Shown here piece after piece: positions 48,201 through 62,703 of a stretch of 64,000 nucleotides of DNA (positions within the stretch are counted from its first letter, which is position 1; the number at the start of each line of letters is the position of its first letter). The DNA lies in NCBI GenBank assembly GCA_964017155.1, contig OZ024862.1:2501-66500 (forward strand), read 5' to 3'. The stretch comes from Oasisia sp. SBJ-2009. Taxonomy: Eukaryota > Annelida > Polychaeta > Sabellida > Siboglinidae. The position numbers and the translations under genes were made by a program. Under the pieces are notes generated by a model. It was not told the DNA's origin, made no database searches, and saw nothing but the letters and a program-made list of their open reading frames with translations.

Positions 48201-51200
48201 CGATCCGTCTACGGGGGATCAGTTGGGGAAGTCTGTTTACATTCTTTTCAACAGAATTCCGTGCCGACCGCTGGGTAAACGGCGGGAGTAATAATGAACC
48301 ACTAACTAGATGAGGTGACGAGGCATTTGGCGACCTTAACAGTGTGATAGTTGCACAAATCGAGCAAAACGACAAAGTCCGATCCGTCTACGGGGGATCA
48401 GTTTTGAGAATCGAGAGAAACGGCCAAGTTCGACGCGCCGGTCGGTCTTCTCGGGCCTATTCCACGCAGGGAGTGTAACTACGACTCTCTCGACGAAACC
48501 AACTGACCGTGCGCGTCGTCTTGCCAACTTTTGGAAACAAATCGAGGAAAACGACAAAGTCCGATCCGTCTACGGGGGATCAGTTGGGGAAGTCTGTTTA
48601 CATTCTTTTCAACAGAATTCCGTGCCGACCGCTGGGTAAACGGCGGGAGTAATAATGAACCACTAACTAGATGAGGTGACGAGGCATTTGGCGACCTTAA
48701 CAGGGTGATAGTTGCACAAATCGAGGAAAACGACAAAGTCCGATCCGTCTACGGGGGATCAGTTTTGAGAATCGAGAGAAACGGCCAAGTTCGACGCGCC
48801 GGTCGGTCTTCTCGGGCGTATTCCACGCACGGAGTGTAACTACGACTCTCTCGACGAAACCAACTGACCGTGCGCGTCGTCTTGCCAACTTTTGGAAACA
48901 AATCGAGGAAAACGACAAAGTCCGATCCGTCTACGGGGGATCAGTTGGGGAAGTCTGTTTACATTCTTTTCAACAGAATTCCGTGCCGACCGCTGGGTAA
49001 ACGGCGGGAGTAATAATGAACCACTAACTAGATGAGGTGAAGAGGCATTTGACGACCTTAACAGGGTGATAGTTGCACAAATCGAGGAAAACGACAAAGT
49101 CCGACCCGTCTACGGGGGATCAGTTTTGAGAATCGAGAGAAACGGCCAAGTTCGACGCGCCGGTCGGTCTTCTCGGGCGTATTCCACGCACGGAGTGTAA
49201 CTACGACTCTCTCGACGAAACCAACTGACCGTGCGCGTCGTCTTGCCAACTTTTGGAAACAAATCGAGGAAAACGACAAAGTCCGATCCGTCTACGGGGG
49301 ATCAGTTGGGGAAGTCTGTTTACATTCTTTTCAACAGAATTCCGTGGCGACCGCTGGGTAAACGGCGGGAGTAATAATAAACCACTAACTACATGAGGTG
49401 TCAAGACATTTGGCGACCTTAACAGGGTGATAGTTGCACAAATCGAGCAAAACGACAAAGTCCGATCCGTCTACGGGGGATCAGTTTTGAGAATCGAGAG
49501 AAACGGCCAAGTTCGACGCGCCGGTCGGTCTTCTCGGGCGTGTGCCACGCAAGTGATGTAACTACGACTCTCTCGACGAAACCAACTGACCGTGCGCGTC
49601 GTCTTGCCAACTTTTGGAAACAAATCGAGGAAAACGACAAAGTCCGATCCGTCTACGGGGGATCAGTTGGGGAAGTCTGTTTACATTCTTTTCAACAGAA
49701 TTCCGTGGCGACCGCTGGGTAAACGGCGGGAGTAATAGTGAACCACTAACTAGATGAGGTGACGAGGCATTTGGCGACCTTAACAGGGTGATAGTTGCAC
49801 AAATCGAGGAAAACGACAAAGTCCGATCCGTCTACGGGGGATCAGTTTTGAGAATCGAGAGAAACGGCCAATTTCGACGCGCCGGTCGGTCTTCTCGGGC
49901 GTATTCCACGCACGGAGTGTAACTACGACTCTCCCGACGAAACCAACTGACCGTGCGCGTCGTCTTGCCAACTTTTGGAAACAAATGGAGGAAAACGACA
50001 AAGTCCGATCCGTCTACGGGGGATCAGTTGGGGAAGCGTAAATATCTGTTTACATTCTTTTCAACAGAATTCCGTGCCGACCGCTGGGTAAACGGCGGGA
50101 GTAATAATGAACCACTAACTAGATGAGGTGACGAGGCATTTGGCGACCTTAACAGGGTGATAGTTGCACAAATCGAGGAAAACGACAAAGTCCGATCCGT
50201 CTACGGGGGATCAGTTTTGAGAATCGAGAGAAACGGCCAAGTTCGACGCGCCGGTCGGTCTTCTCGGGCGTATTCCACGCACGGAGTGTAACTACGACTC
50301 TCTCGACGAAACCAACTGACCGTGCGCGTCGTCTTGCCAACTTTTGGAGACAAATCGAGGAAAACGACAAAGTCCGATCCGTCTACGGGGGATCAGTTGG
50401 GGAAGTCTGTTTACATTCTTTTCAACAGAATTCCGTGGCGACCGCTGGGTAAACGGCGGGAGTAATAACGAACCACTAACTAGATGAGGTGTCAAGACAT
50501 TTGGCGACCTTAACAGGGTGATATTTGCACAAATCGAGCAAAACGACAAAGTCCGATCCGTCTACGGGGGATCAGTTTTGAGAATCGAGAGAAACGGCCA
50601 AGTTCGACGCGCCGGTCGGTCTTCTCGGGCGTATTCCACGCACGGAGTGTAACTACGACTCTCTCGACGAAACCAACTGACCGTGCGCGTCGTCTTGCCA
50701 ACTTTTGGAAACAAATCGAGGAAAACGACAAAGTCCGATCCGTCTACGGGGGATCAGTTTTGAGAATCGAGAGAAACGGCCAAGTTCGACGCGCCGGTCG
50801 GTCTTCTCGGGCGTGTGCCACGCAAGTGATGTAACTACGACTCTCTCGACGAAACCAACTGACCGTGCGCGTCGTCTTGCCAACTTTTGGAAACAAATCG
50901 AGGAAAACGACAAAGTCCGATCCGTCTACGGGGGATCAGTTGGGGAAGTCTGTTTACATTCTTTTCAACAGAATTCCGTGGCGACCGCTGGGTAAACGGC
51001 GGGAGTAATAATGAACCACTAACTAGATGAGGTGACGAGGCATTTGGCGACCTTAACAGGGTGATAGTTGCACAAATCGAGCAAAACGACAAAGTCCGAT
51101 CCGTCTACGGGGGATCAGTTGGGGAAGCGTAAATGTCTGTTTACATTCTTTTCAACAGAATTCCGTGCCGACCGCTGGGTAAACGGCGGGAGTAATAATG

Positions 51201-54200
51201 AACCACTAACTATATGAGGTGTCAAGACATTTGGCGACCTTAACAGGGTGATAGTTGCACAAATCGAGCAAAACGACAAAGTCCGATCCGTCTACGGGGG
51301 ATCAGTTTTGAGAATCGAGAGAAACGGCCAAGTTCGACGCGCCGGTCGGTCTTCTCGGGCGTATTCCACGGACGGAGTGTAACTACGACTCTCTCGACGA
51401 AACCAACTGACCGTGCGCGTCGTCTTGCCAACTTTTGGAAACAAATCGAGGAAAACGACAAAGTCCGATCCGTCTACGGGGGATCAGTTGGGGAAGTCTG
51501 TTTACATTCTTTTCAACAGAATTCCGTGGCGACCGCTGGGTAAACGGCGGGAGTAATAATAAACCACTAACTACATGAGGTGTCAAGACATTTGGCGACC
51601 TTAACAGGGTGATAGTTGCACAAATCGAGCAAAACGACAAAGTCCGATCCGTCTACGGGGGATCAGTTTTGAGAATCGAGAGAAACGGCCAAGTTCGACG
51701 CGCCGGTCTGTCTTCTCGGGCGTATTCCACGCACGGAGTGTAACTACGACTCTCTCGAAGAAACCAACTGACCGTGCGCGTCGTCTTGCCAACTTTTGGA
51801 AACAAATCGAGGAAAACGACAAAGTCCGATCCGTCTACGGGGGATCAGTTGGGGAAGTCTGTTTACATTCTTTTCAACAGAATTCCGTGCCGACCGCTGG
51901 GTAAACGGCGGGAGTAATAATGAACCACTAACTAGATGAGGTGACGAGGCATTTGGCGACCTTAACAGGGTGATAGTTGCACAAATCGAGGAAAACGACA
52001 AAGTCCGATCCGTCTACGGGGGATCAGTTTTGAGAATCGAGAGAAACGGCCAAGTTCGACGCGCCGGTCGGTCTTCTCGGGCGTATTCCACGCACGGAGT
52101 GTAACTACGACTCTCTCGACGAAACCAACTGACCGTGCGCGTCGTCTTGCCAACTTTTGGAAACAAATCGAGGAAAACGACAAAGTCCGATCCGTCTACG
52201 GGGGATCAGTTGGGGAAGCGTAAATATCTGTTTACATTCTTTTCAACATAATTCCGTGCCGACCGCTGGGTAAACGGCGGGAGTAATAATGAACCACTAA
52301 CTAGATGAGGTGACGAGGCATTTGGCGACCTTAAAAGGGTGATAGTTGCACAAATCGAGGAAAACGACAAAGTCCGATCCGTCTACGGGGGATCAGTTTT
52401 GAGAATCGAGAGAAACGGCCAAGTTCGACGCGCCGGTCGGTCTTCTCGGGCGTATTCCACGCACGGAGTGTAACTACGACTCTCTCGACGAAACCAACTG
52501 ACCGTGCGCGTCGTCTTGCCAACTTTTGGAAACAAATCGAGGAAAACGACAAAGTCCGATCCGTCTACGGGGGATCAGTTGGGGAAGTCTGTTTACATTC
52601 TTTTCAACAGAATTCCGTGCCGACCGCTGGGTAAACGGCGGGAGTAATAATGAACCACTAACTAGATGAGGTGAAGAGGCATTTGACGACCTTAACAGGG
52701 TGATAGTTGCACAAATCGAGGAAAACGACAAAGTCCGACCCGTCTACGGGGGATCAGTTTTGAGAATCGAGAGAAACGGCCAAGTTCGACGCGCCGGTCG
52801 GTCTTCTCGGGCGTATTCCACGCACGGAGTGTAACTACGACTCTCTCGACGAAACCAACTGACCGTGCGCGTCGTCTTGCCAACTTTTGGAAACAAATCG
52901 AGGAAAACGACAAAGTCCGATCCGTCTACGGGGGATCAGTTGGGGAAGTCTGTTTACATTCTTTTCAACAGAATTCCGTGGCGACCGCTGGGTAAACGGC
53001 GGGAGTAATAATAAACCACTAACTACATGAGGTGTCAAGACATTTGGCGACCTTAACAGGGTGATAGTTGCACAAATCGAGCAAAACGACAAAGTCCGAT
53101 CCGTCTACGGGGGATCAGTTTTGAGAATCGAGAGAAACGGCCAAGTTCGACGCGCCGGTCGGTCTTCTCGGGCGTGTGCCACGCAAGTGATGTAACTACG
53201 ACTCTCTCGACGAAACCAACTGACCGTGCGCGTCGTCTTGCCAACTTTTGGAAACAAATCGAGGAAAACGACAAAGTCCGATCCGTCTACGGGGGATCAG
53301 TTGGGGAAGTCTGTTTACATTCTTTTCAACAGAATTCCGTGCCGACCGCTGGGTAAACGGCGGGAGTAATAATGAACCACTAACTAGATGAGGTGACGAG
53401 GCATTTGGCGACCTTAACAGTGTGATAGTTGCACAAATCGAGCAAAACGACAAAGTCCGATCCGTCTACGGGGGATCAGTTTTGAGAATCGAGAGAAACG
53501 GCCAAGTTCGACGCGCCGGTCGGTCTTCTCGGGCCTATTCCACGCAGGGAGTGTAACTACGACTCTCTCGACGAAACCAACTGACCGTGCGCGTCGTCTT
53601 GCCAACTTTTGGAAACAAATCGAGGAAAACGACAAAGTCCGATCCGTCTACGGGGGATCAGTTTTGAGAATCGAGAGAAACGGCCAAGTTCGACGCGCCG
53701 GTCGGTCTTCTCGGGCGTATTCCACGCACGGAGTGTAACTACGACTCTCTCGACGAAACCAACTGACCGTGCGCGTCGTCTTGCCAACTTTTGGAAACAA
53801 ATCGAGGAAAACGACAAAGTCCGATCCGTCTACGGGGGATCAGTTGGGGAAGTCTGTTTACATTCTTTTCAACAGAATTCCGTGCCGACCGCTGGGTAAA
53901 CGGCGGGAGTAATAATGAACCACTAACTAGATGAGGTGAAGAGGCATTTGACGACCTTAACAGGGTGATAGTTGCACAAATCGAGGAAAACGACAAAGTC
54001 CGACCCGTCTACGGGGGATCAGTTTTGAGAATCGAGAGAAACGGCCAAGTTCGACGCGCCGGTCGGTCTTCTCGGGCGTATTCCACGCACGGAGTGTAAC
54101 TACGACTCTCTCGACGAAACCAACTGACCGTGCGCGTCGTCTTGCCAACTTTTGGAAACAAATCGAGGAAAACGACAAAGTCCGATCCGTCTACGGGGGA

Positions 54201-57200
54201 TCAGTTGGGGAAGTCTGTTTACATTCTTTTCAACAGAATTCCGTGGCGACCGCTGGGTAAACGGCGGGAGTAATAATAAACCACTAACTACATGAGGTGT
54301 CAAGACATTTGGCGACCTTAACAGGGTGATAGTTGCACAAATCGAGCAAAACGACAAAGTCCGATCCGTCTACGGGGGATCAGTTTTGAGAATCGAGAGA
54401 AACGGCCAAGTTCGACGCGCCGGTCGGTCTTCTCGGGCGTGTGCCACGCAAGTGATGTAACTACGACTCTCTCGACGAAACCAACTGACCGTGCGCGTCG
54501 TCTTGCCAACTTTTGGAAACAAATCGAGGAAAACGACAAAGTCCGATCCGTCTACGGGGGATCAGTTGGGGAAGTCTGTTTACATTCTTTTCAACAGAAT
54601 TCCGTGCCGACCGCTGGGTAAACGGCGGGAGTAATAATGAACCACTAACTAGATGAGGTGACGAGGCATTTGGCGACCTTAACAGTGTGATAGTTGCACA
54701 AATCGAGCAAAACGACAAAGTCCGATCCGTCTACGGGGGATCAGTTTTGAGAATCGAGAGAAACGGCCAAGTTCGACGCGCCGGTCGGTCTTCTCGGGCC
54801 TATTCCACGCAGGGAGTGTAACTACGACTCTCTCGACGAAACCAACTGACCGTGCGCGTCGTCTTGCCAACTTTTGGAAACAAATCGAGGAAAACGACAA
54901 AGTCCGATCCGTCTACGGGGGATCAGTTGGGGAAGTCTGTTTACATTCTTTTCAACAGAATTCCGTGCCGACCGCTGGGTAAACGGCGGGAGTAATAATG
55001 AACCACTAACTAGATGAGGTGACGAGGCATTTGGCGACCTTAACAGGGTGATAGTTGCACAAATCGAGGAAAACGACAAAGTCCGATCCGTCTACGGGGG
55101 ATCAGTTTTGAGAATCGAGAGAAACGGCCAAGTTCGACGCGCCGGTCGGTCTTCTCGGGCGTATTCCACGCACGGAGTGTAACTACGACTCTCTCGACGA
55201 AACCAACTGACCGTGCGCGTCGTCTTGCCAACTTTTGGAAACAAATCGAGGAAAACGACAAAGTCCGATCCGTCTACGGGGGATCAGTTGGGGAAGTCTG
55301 TTTACATTCTTTTCAACAGAATTCCGTGCCGACCGCTGGGTAAACGGCGGGAGTAATAATGAACCACTAACTAGATGAGGTGAAGAGGCATTTGACGACC
55401 TTAACAGGGTGATAGTTGCACAAATCGAGGAAAACGACAAAGTCCGACCCGTCTACGGGGGATCAGTTTTGAGAATCGAGAGAAACGGCCAAGTTCGACG
55501 CGCCGGTCGGTCTTCTCGGGCGTATTCCACGCACGGAGTGTAACTACGACTCTCTCGACGAAACCAACTGACCGTGCGCGTCGTCTTGCCAACTTTTGGA
55601 AACAAATCGAGGAAAACGACAAAGTCCGATCCGTCTACGGGGGATCAGTTGGGGAAGTCTGTTTACATTCTTTTCAACAGAATTCCGTGGCGACCGCTGG
55701 GTAAACGGCGGGAGTAATAATAAACCACTAACTACATGAGGTGTCAAGACATTTGGCGACCTTAACAGGGTGATAGTTGCACAAATCGAGCAAAACGACA
55801 AAGTCCGATCCGTCTACGGGGGATCAGTTTTGAGAATCGAGAGAAACGGCCAAGTTCGACGCGCCGGTCGGTCTTCTCGGGCGTGTGCCACGCAAGTGAT
55901 GTAACTACGACTCTCTCGACGAAACCAACTGACCGTGCGCGTCGTCTTGCCAACTTTTGGAAACAAATCGAGGAAAACGACAAAGTCCGATCCGTCTACG
56001 GGGGATCAGTTGGGGAAGTCTGTTTACATTCTTTTCAACAGAATTCCGTGGCGACCGCTGGGTAAACGGCGGGAGTAATAGTGAACCACTAACTAGATGA
56101 GGTGACGAGGCATTTGGCGACCTTAACAGGGTGATAGTTGCACAAATCGAGGAAAACGACAAAGTCCGATCCGTCTACGGGGGATCAGTTTTGAGAATCG
56201 AGAGAAACGGCCAATTTCGACGCGCCGGTCGGTCTTCTCGGGCGTATTCCACGCACGGAGTGTAACTACGACTCTCCCGACGAAACCAACTGACCGTGCG
56301 CGTCGTCTTGCCAACTTTTGGAAACAAATGGAGGAAAACGACAAAGTCCGATCCGTCTACGGGGGATCAGTTGGGGAAGCGTAAATATCTGTTTACATTC
56401 TTTTCAACAGAATTCCGTGCCGACCGCTGGGTAAACGGCGGGAGTAATAATGAACCACTAACTAGATGAGGTGACGAGGCATTTGGCGACCTTAACAGGG
56501 TGATAGTTGCACAAATCGAGGAAAACGACAAAGTCCGATCCGTCTACGGGGGATCAGTTTTGAGAATCGAGAGAAACGGCCAAGTTCGACGCGCCGGTCG
56601 GTCTTCTCGGGCGTATTCCACGCACGGAGTGTAACTACGACTCTCTCGACGAAACCAACTGACCGTGCGCGTCGTCTTGCCAACTTTTGGAGACAAATCG
56701 AGGAAAACGACAAAGTCCGATCCGTCTACGGGGGATCAGTTGGGGAAGTCTGTTTACATTCTTTTCAACAGAATTCCGTGGCGACCGCTGGGTAAACGGC
56801 GGGAGTAATAACGAACCACTAACTAGATGAGGTGTCAAGACATTTGGCGACCTTAACAGGGTGATATTTGCACAAATCGAGCAAAACGACAAAGTCCGAT
56901 CCGTCTACGGGGGATCAGTTTTGAGAATCGAGAGAAACGGCCAAGTTCGACGCGCCGGTCGGTCTTCTCGGGCGTATTCCACGCACGGAGTGTAACTACG
57001 ACTCTCTCGACGAAACCAACTGACCGTGCGCGTCGTCTTGCCAACTTTTGGAAACAAATCGAGGAAAACGACAAAGTCCGATCCGTCTACGGGGGATCAG
57101 TTTTGAGAATCGAGAGAAACGGCCAAGTTCGACGCGCCGGTCGGTCTTCTCGGGCGTGTGCCACGCAAGTGATGTAACTACGACTCTCTCGACGAAACCA

Positions 57201-57803
57201 ACTGACCGTGCGCGTCGTCTTGCCAACTTTTGGAAACAAATCGAGGAAAACGACAAAGTCCGATCCGTCTACGGGGGATCAGTTGGGGAAGTCTGTTTAC
57301 ATTCTTTTCAACAGAATTCCGTGGCGACCGCTGGGTAAACGGCGGGAGTAATAATGAACCACTAACTAGATGAGGTGACGAGGCATTTGGCGACCTTAAC
57401 AGGGTGATAGTTGCACAAATCGAGCAAAACGACAAAGTCCGATCCGTCTACGGGGGATCAGTTGGGGAAGCGTAAATGTCTGTTTACATTCTTTTCAACA
57501 GAATTCCGTGCCGACCGCTGGGTAAACGGCGGGAGTAATAATGAACCACTAACTATATGAGGTGTCAAGACATTTGGCGACCTTAACAGGGTGATAGTTG
57601 CACAAATCGAGCAAAACGACAAAGTCCGATCCGTCTACGGGGGATCAGTTTTGAGAATCGAGAGAAACGGCCAAGTTCGACGCGCCGGTCGGTCTTCTCG
57701 GGCGTATTCCACGGACGGAGTGTAACTACGACTCTCTCGACGAAACCAACTGACCGTGCGCGTCGTCTTGCCAACTTTTGGAAACAAATCGAGGAAAACG
57801 ACA
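45258..57803 (+). repeat. Higher-order copies at 6343-bp lag
   Basis: The block 45258-51460 corresponds to 51601-57803 at a lag of 6343 bp. Shared rare variants include CTCTCGAAGAAACC, CCTTAAAAGGG (45989/52332), GGCCAATTTCG (49868/56211), TTTGGAGACAAATC (50345/56688), the AC-AC run (50895/57238) and CCACGGACGG (51368/57711). The block order is therefore repeated three times between 38749 and 57803, with a 896-bp difference between the first and second intervals. Confidence 0.85.
50895..51260 (+). repeat. AC-AC run (B skipped)
   Basis: A modules at 50895, 51074 and 51261; the first two are followed by short C and long C respectively. It directly follows the AB-AB run at 50531-50894, so AB-AB-AC-AC replaces AB-AC-AB-AC here. 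Its copy at 57238-57603 is followed by a triple AB. Confidence 0.87.
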
Positions 57804-58149
57804 AAGTCCGATCCGTCTACGGGGGATCAGTTTTGAGAATCGAGAGAAACGGCCAAGTTCGACGCGCCGGTCGGTCTTCTCGGGCGTATTCCACGGACGG
57901 AGTGTAACTACGACTCTCTCGACGAAACCAACTGACCTTGCGCGTCGTCTTGCCAACTTTTGGAAACAAATCGAGGAAAACGACAAAGTCCGATCCGTCT
58001 ACGGGGGATCAGTTTTGAGAATCGAGAGAAACGGCCAAGTTCGACGCGCCGGTCGGTCTTCTCGGGCGTATTCCACGGACGGAGTGTAACTACGACTCTC
58101 TCGACGAAACCAACTGACCGTGCGCGTCGTCTTGCCAACTTTTGGAAAC
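57238..58149 (+). repeat. AC-AC-AB-AB-AB cassette, copy 1
   Basis: A modules at 57238, 57417, 57604, 57786, 57968 and 58150. The first two lead C modules (short, then long) and the next three lead B modules. All three B modules carry the variant CCACGGACGG. The middle B has CTGACCTTGCGC instead of CTGACCGTGCGC. Confidence 0.87.
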
Positions 58150-59609
58150 AAATCGAGGAAAACGACAAAGTCCGATCCGTCTACGGGGGATCAGTTGGGG
58201 AAGTCTGTTTACATTCTTTTCAACAGAATTCCGTGGCGACCGCTGGGTAAACGGCGGGAGTAATAGTGAACCACTAACTAGATGAGGTGACGAGGCATTT
58301 GGCGACCTTAACAGGGTGATAGTTGCACAAATCGAGCAAAACGACAAAGTCCGATCCGTCTACGGGGGATCAGTTTTGAGAATCGAGAGAAACGGCCAAG
58401 TTCGACGCGCCGGTCGGTCTTCTCGGGCGTATTCCACGCACGGAGTGTAACTACGACTCTCTCCACGAAACCAACTGACCGTGCGCGTCGTCTTGCCAAC
58501 TTTTGGAAACAAATCGAGGAAAACGACAAAGTCCGATCCGTCTACGGGGGATCAGTTGGGGAAGCGTAAATATCTGTTTACATTCTTTTCAACAGAATTC
58601 CGTGCCGACCGCTGGGTAAACGGCGGGAGTAATAATGAACCACTAACTAGATGAGGTGACGAGGCATTTGGCGACCTTAACAGGGTGATAGTTGCACAAA
58701 TCGAGGAAAACGACAAAGTCCGATCCGTCTACGGGGGATCAGTTTTGAGAATCGAGAGAAACGGCCAAGTTCGACGCGCCGGTCGGTCTTCTCGGGCGTA
58801 TTCCACGCACGGAGTGTAACTACGACTCTCTCGACGAAACCAACTGACCGTGCGCGTCGTCTTGCCAACTTTTGGAAACAAATCGAGGAAAACGACAAAG
58901 TCCGATCCGTCTACGGGGGATCAGTTGGGGAAGTCTGTTTACATTCTTTTCAACAGAATTCCGTGGCGACCGCTGGGTAAACGGCGGGAGTAATAACGAA
59001 CCACTAACTAGATGAGGTGTCAAGACATTTGGCGACCTTAACAGGGTGATAGTTGCACAAATCGAGCAAAACGACAAAGTCCGATCCGTCTACGGGGGAT
59101 CAGTTTTGAGAATCGAGAGAAACGGCCAAGTTCGACGCGCCGGTCGGTCTTCTCGGGCGTATTCCACGCACGGAGTGTAACTACGACTCTCTCGACGAAA
59201 CCAACTGACCGTGCGCGTCGTCTTGCCAACTTTTGGAAACAAATCGAGGAAAACGACAAAGTCCGATCCGTCTACGGGGGATCAGTTGGGGAAGCGTAAA
59301 TGTCTGTTTACATTCTTTTCAACAGAATTCCGTGCCGACCGCTGGGTAAACGGCGGGAGTAATAATGAACCACTAACTAGATGAGGTGACGAGGCATTTG
59401 GCGACCTTAACAGGGTGACAGTTGCACAAATCGAGCAAAACGACAAAGTCCGATCCGTCTACGGGGGATCAGTTTTGAGAATCGAGAGAAACGGCCAAGT
59501 TCGACGCGCCGGTCTGTCTTCTCGGGCGTATTCCACGCACGGAGTGTAACTACGACTCTCTCGAAGAAACCAACTGACCGTGCGCGTCGTCTTGCCAACT
59601 TTTGGAAAC

Positions 59610-60521
59610 AAATCGAGGAAAACGACAAAGTCCGATCCGTCTACGGGGGATCAGTTGGGGAAGTCTGTTTACATTCTTTTCAACAGAATTCCGTGCCGAC
59701 CGCTGGATAAACGGCGGGAGTAATAATGAACCACTAACTAGATGAGGTGACGAGGCATTTGGCGACCTTAACAGGGTGATAGTTGCACAAATCGAGCAAA
59801 ACGACAAAGTCCGATCCGTCTACGGGGGATCAGTTGGGGAAGCGTAAATGTCTGTTTACATTCTTTTCAACAGAATTCCGTGCCGACCGCTGGGTAAACG
59901 GCGGGAGTAATAATGAACCACTAACTATCTGAGGTGTCAAGACATTTGGCGACCTTAACAGGGTGATAGTTGCACAAATCGAGCAAAACGACAAAGTCCG
60001 ATCCGTCTACGGGGGATCAGTTTTGAGAATCGAGAGAAACGGCCAAGTTCGACGCGCCGGTCGGTCTTCTCGGGCGTATTCCACGGACGGAGTGTAACTA
60101 CGACTCTCTCGACGAAACCAACTGACCGTACGCGTCGTCTTGCCAACTTTTGGAAACAAATCGAGGAAAACGACAAAGTCCGATCCGTCTACGGGGGATC
60201 AGTTTTGAGAATCGAGAGAAACGGCCAAGTTCGACGCGCCGGTCGGTCTTCTCGGGCGTATTCCACGGACGGAGTGTAACTACGACTCTCTCGACGAAAC
60301 CAACTGACCGTGCGCGTCGTCTTGCCAACTTTTGGAAACAAATCGAGGAAAACGACAAAGTCCGATCCGTCTACGGGGGATCAGTTTTGAGAATCGAGAG
60401 AAACGGCCAAGTTCGACGCGCCGGTCGGTCTTCTCGGGCGTATTCCACGCTCGGAGTGTAACTACGACTCTCTCGACGAAACCAACTGACCGTGCGCGTC
60501 GTCTTGCCAACTTTTGGAAAC
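59610..60521 (+). repeat. AC-AC-AB-AB-AB cassette, copy 2
   Basis: A modules at 59610, 59789, 59976, 60158, 60340 and 60522, in the same C, C, B, B, B order. The first two B modules have CCACGGACGG and the third has CCACGCTCGG. The short C has GCTGGATAAACGG. The whole block is copied at a lag of 3094 bp. Confidence 0.87.
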
Positions 60522-62703
60522 AAATCGAGGAAAACGACAAAGTCCGATCCGTCTACGGGGGATCAGTTGGGGAAGTCTGTTTACATTCTTTTCAACAGAA
60601 TTCCGTGGCGACCGCTGGGTAAACGGCGGGAGTAATAAAGAACCACTAACTAGATGAGGTGTCAAGACATTTGGCGACCTTAACAGGGTGATAGTTGCAC
60701 AAATCGAGCAAAACGACAAAGTCCGATCCGTCTACGGGGGATCAGTTTTGAGAACCGAGAGAAACGGCCAAGTTCGACGCGCCGGTCGGTCTTCTCGGGC
60801 GTATTCCACGCACGGAGTGTAACTACGACTCTCTCGACGAAACCAACTGACCGTGCGCGTCGTCTTGCCAACTTTTGGAAACAAATCGAGGAAAACGACA
60901 AAGTCCGATCCGTCTACGGGGGATCAGTTGGGGAAGCGTAAATATCTGTTTACATTCTTTTCAACAGAATTCCGTGCCGACCGCTGGGTAAACGGCGGGA
61001 GTAATAATGAACCACTAACTAGATGAGGTGACGAGGCATTTGGCGACCTTAACAGGGTGATAGTTGCACAAATCGAGGAAAACGACAAAGTCCGATCCGT
61101 CTACGGGGGATCAGTTTTGAGAATCGAGAGAAACGGCCAAGTTCGACGCGCCGGTCGGTCTTCTCGGGCGTATTCCACGCACGGATTGTAACTACGACTC
61201 TCTCGACGAAACCAACTGACCGTGCGCGTCGTCTTGCCAACTTTTGGAAACAAATCGAGGAAAACGACAAAGTCCGATCCGTCTACGGGGGATCAGTTGG
61301 GGAAGTCTGTTTACATTCTTTTCAACAGAATTCCGTGCCGACCGCTGGGTAAACGGCGGGAGTAATAATGAACCACTAACTAGATGAGGTGAAGAGGCAT
61401 TTGGCGACCTTAACAGGGTGATAGTTGCACAAATCGAGGAAAACGACAAAGTCCGACCCGTCTACGGGTGATCAGTTTTGAGAATCGAGAGAAACGGCCA
61501 AGTTCGACGCGCCGGTCGGTCTTCTCGGGCGTATTCCACGCACGGAGTGTAACTACGACTCTCTCGACGAAACCAACTGACCGTGCGCGTCGTCTTGCCA
61601 ACTTTTGGAAACAAATCGAGGAAAACGACAAAGTCCGATCCGTCTACGGGGGATCAGTTGGGGAAGTCTGTTTACATTCTTTTCAACAGAATTCCGTGCC
61701 GACCGCTGGGTAAACGGCGGGAGTAATAATGAACCACTAACTAGATGAGGTGACGAGGCATTTGGCGACCTTAACAGTGTGATAGTTGCACAAATCGAGC
61801 AAAACGACAAAGTCCGATCCGTCTACGGGGGATCAGTTTTGAGAATCGAGAGAAACGGCCAAGTTCGACGCGCCGGTCGGTCTTCTCGGGCCTATTCCAC
61901 GCAGGGAGTGTAACTACGACTCTCTCGACGAAACCAACTGACCGTGCGCGTCGTCTTGCCAACTTTTGGAAACAAATCGAGGAAAACGACAAAGTCCGAT
62001 CCGTCTACGGGGGATCAGTTGGGGAAGTCTGTTTACATTCTTTTCAACAGAATTCCGTGGCGACCGCTGGGTAAACGGCGGGAGTAATAACGAACCACTA
62101 ACTAGATGAGGTGTCAAGACATTTGGCGACCTTAACAGGGTGATAGTTGCACAAATCGAGCAAAACGACAAAGTCCGATCCGTCTACGGGGGATCAGTTT
62201 TGAGAATCGAGAGAAACGGCCAAGTTCGACGCGCCGGTCGGTCTTCTCGGGCGTATTCCACGCACGGAGTGTAACTACGACTCTCTCGACGAAACCAACT
62301 GACCGTGCGCGTCGTCTTGCCAACTTTTGGAAACAAATCGAGGAAAACGACAAAGTCCGATCCGTCTACGGGGGATCAGTTGGGGAAGCGTAAATGTCTG
62401 TTTACATTCTTTTCAACAGAATTCCGTGCCGACCGCTGGGTAAACGGCGGGAGTAATAATGAACCACTAACTAGATGAGGTGACGAGGCATTTGGCGACC
62501 TTAACAGGGTGATAGTTGCACAAATCGAGCAAAACGACAAAGTCCGATCCGTCTACGGGGGATCAGTTTTGAGAATCGAGAGAAACGGCCAAGTTCGACG
62601 CGCCGGTCTGTCTTCTCGGGCGTATTCCACGCACGGAGTGTAACTACGACTCTCTCGAAGAAACCAACTGACCGTGAGCGTCGTCTTGCCAACTTTTGGA
62701 AAC

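Larger units (their letters stand above)
38749..50980 (+). repeat. Higher-order copies at 7239-bp lag
   Basis: The block 38749-43740 corresponds to 45988-50979 at a lag of 7239 bp. It carries the same order of rare variants: CCTTAAAAGGG (38750/45989), CATTTGACGACC with GACCCGTCTACGGGGG, AATAATAAACCAC, GTGTGCCACGCAAG, GGCCAATTTCGACG (42629/49868), CTCTCCCGACG, TTTGGAGACAAATC (43106/50345) and GTGATATTTGC (43281/50520). It also contains internal copies at 1265 and 1444 bp. Confidence 0.85.
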
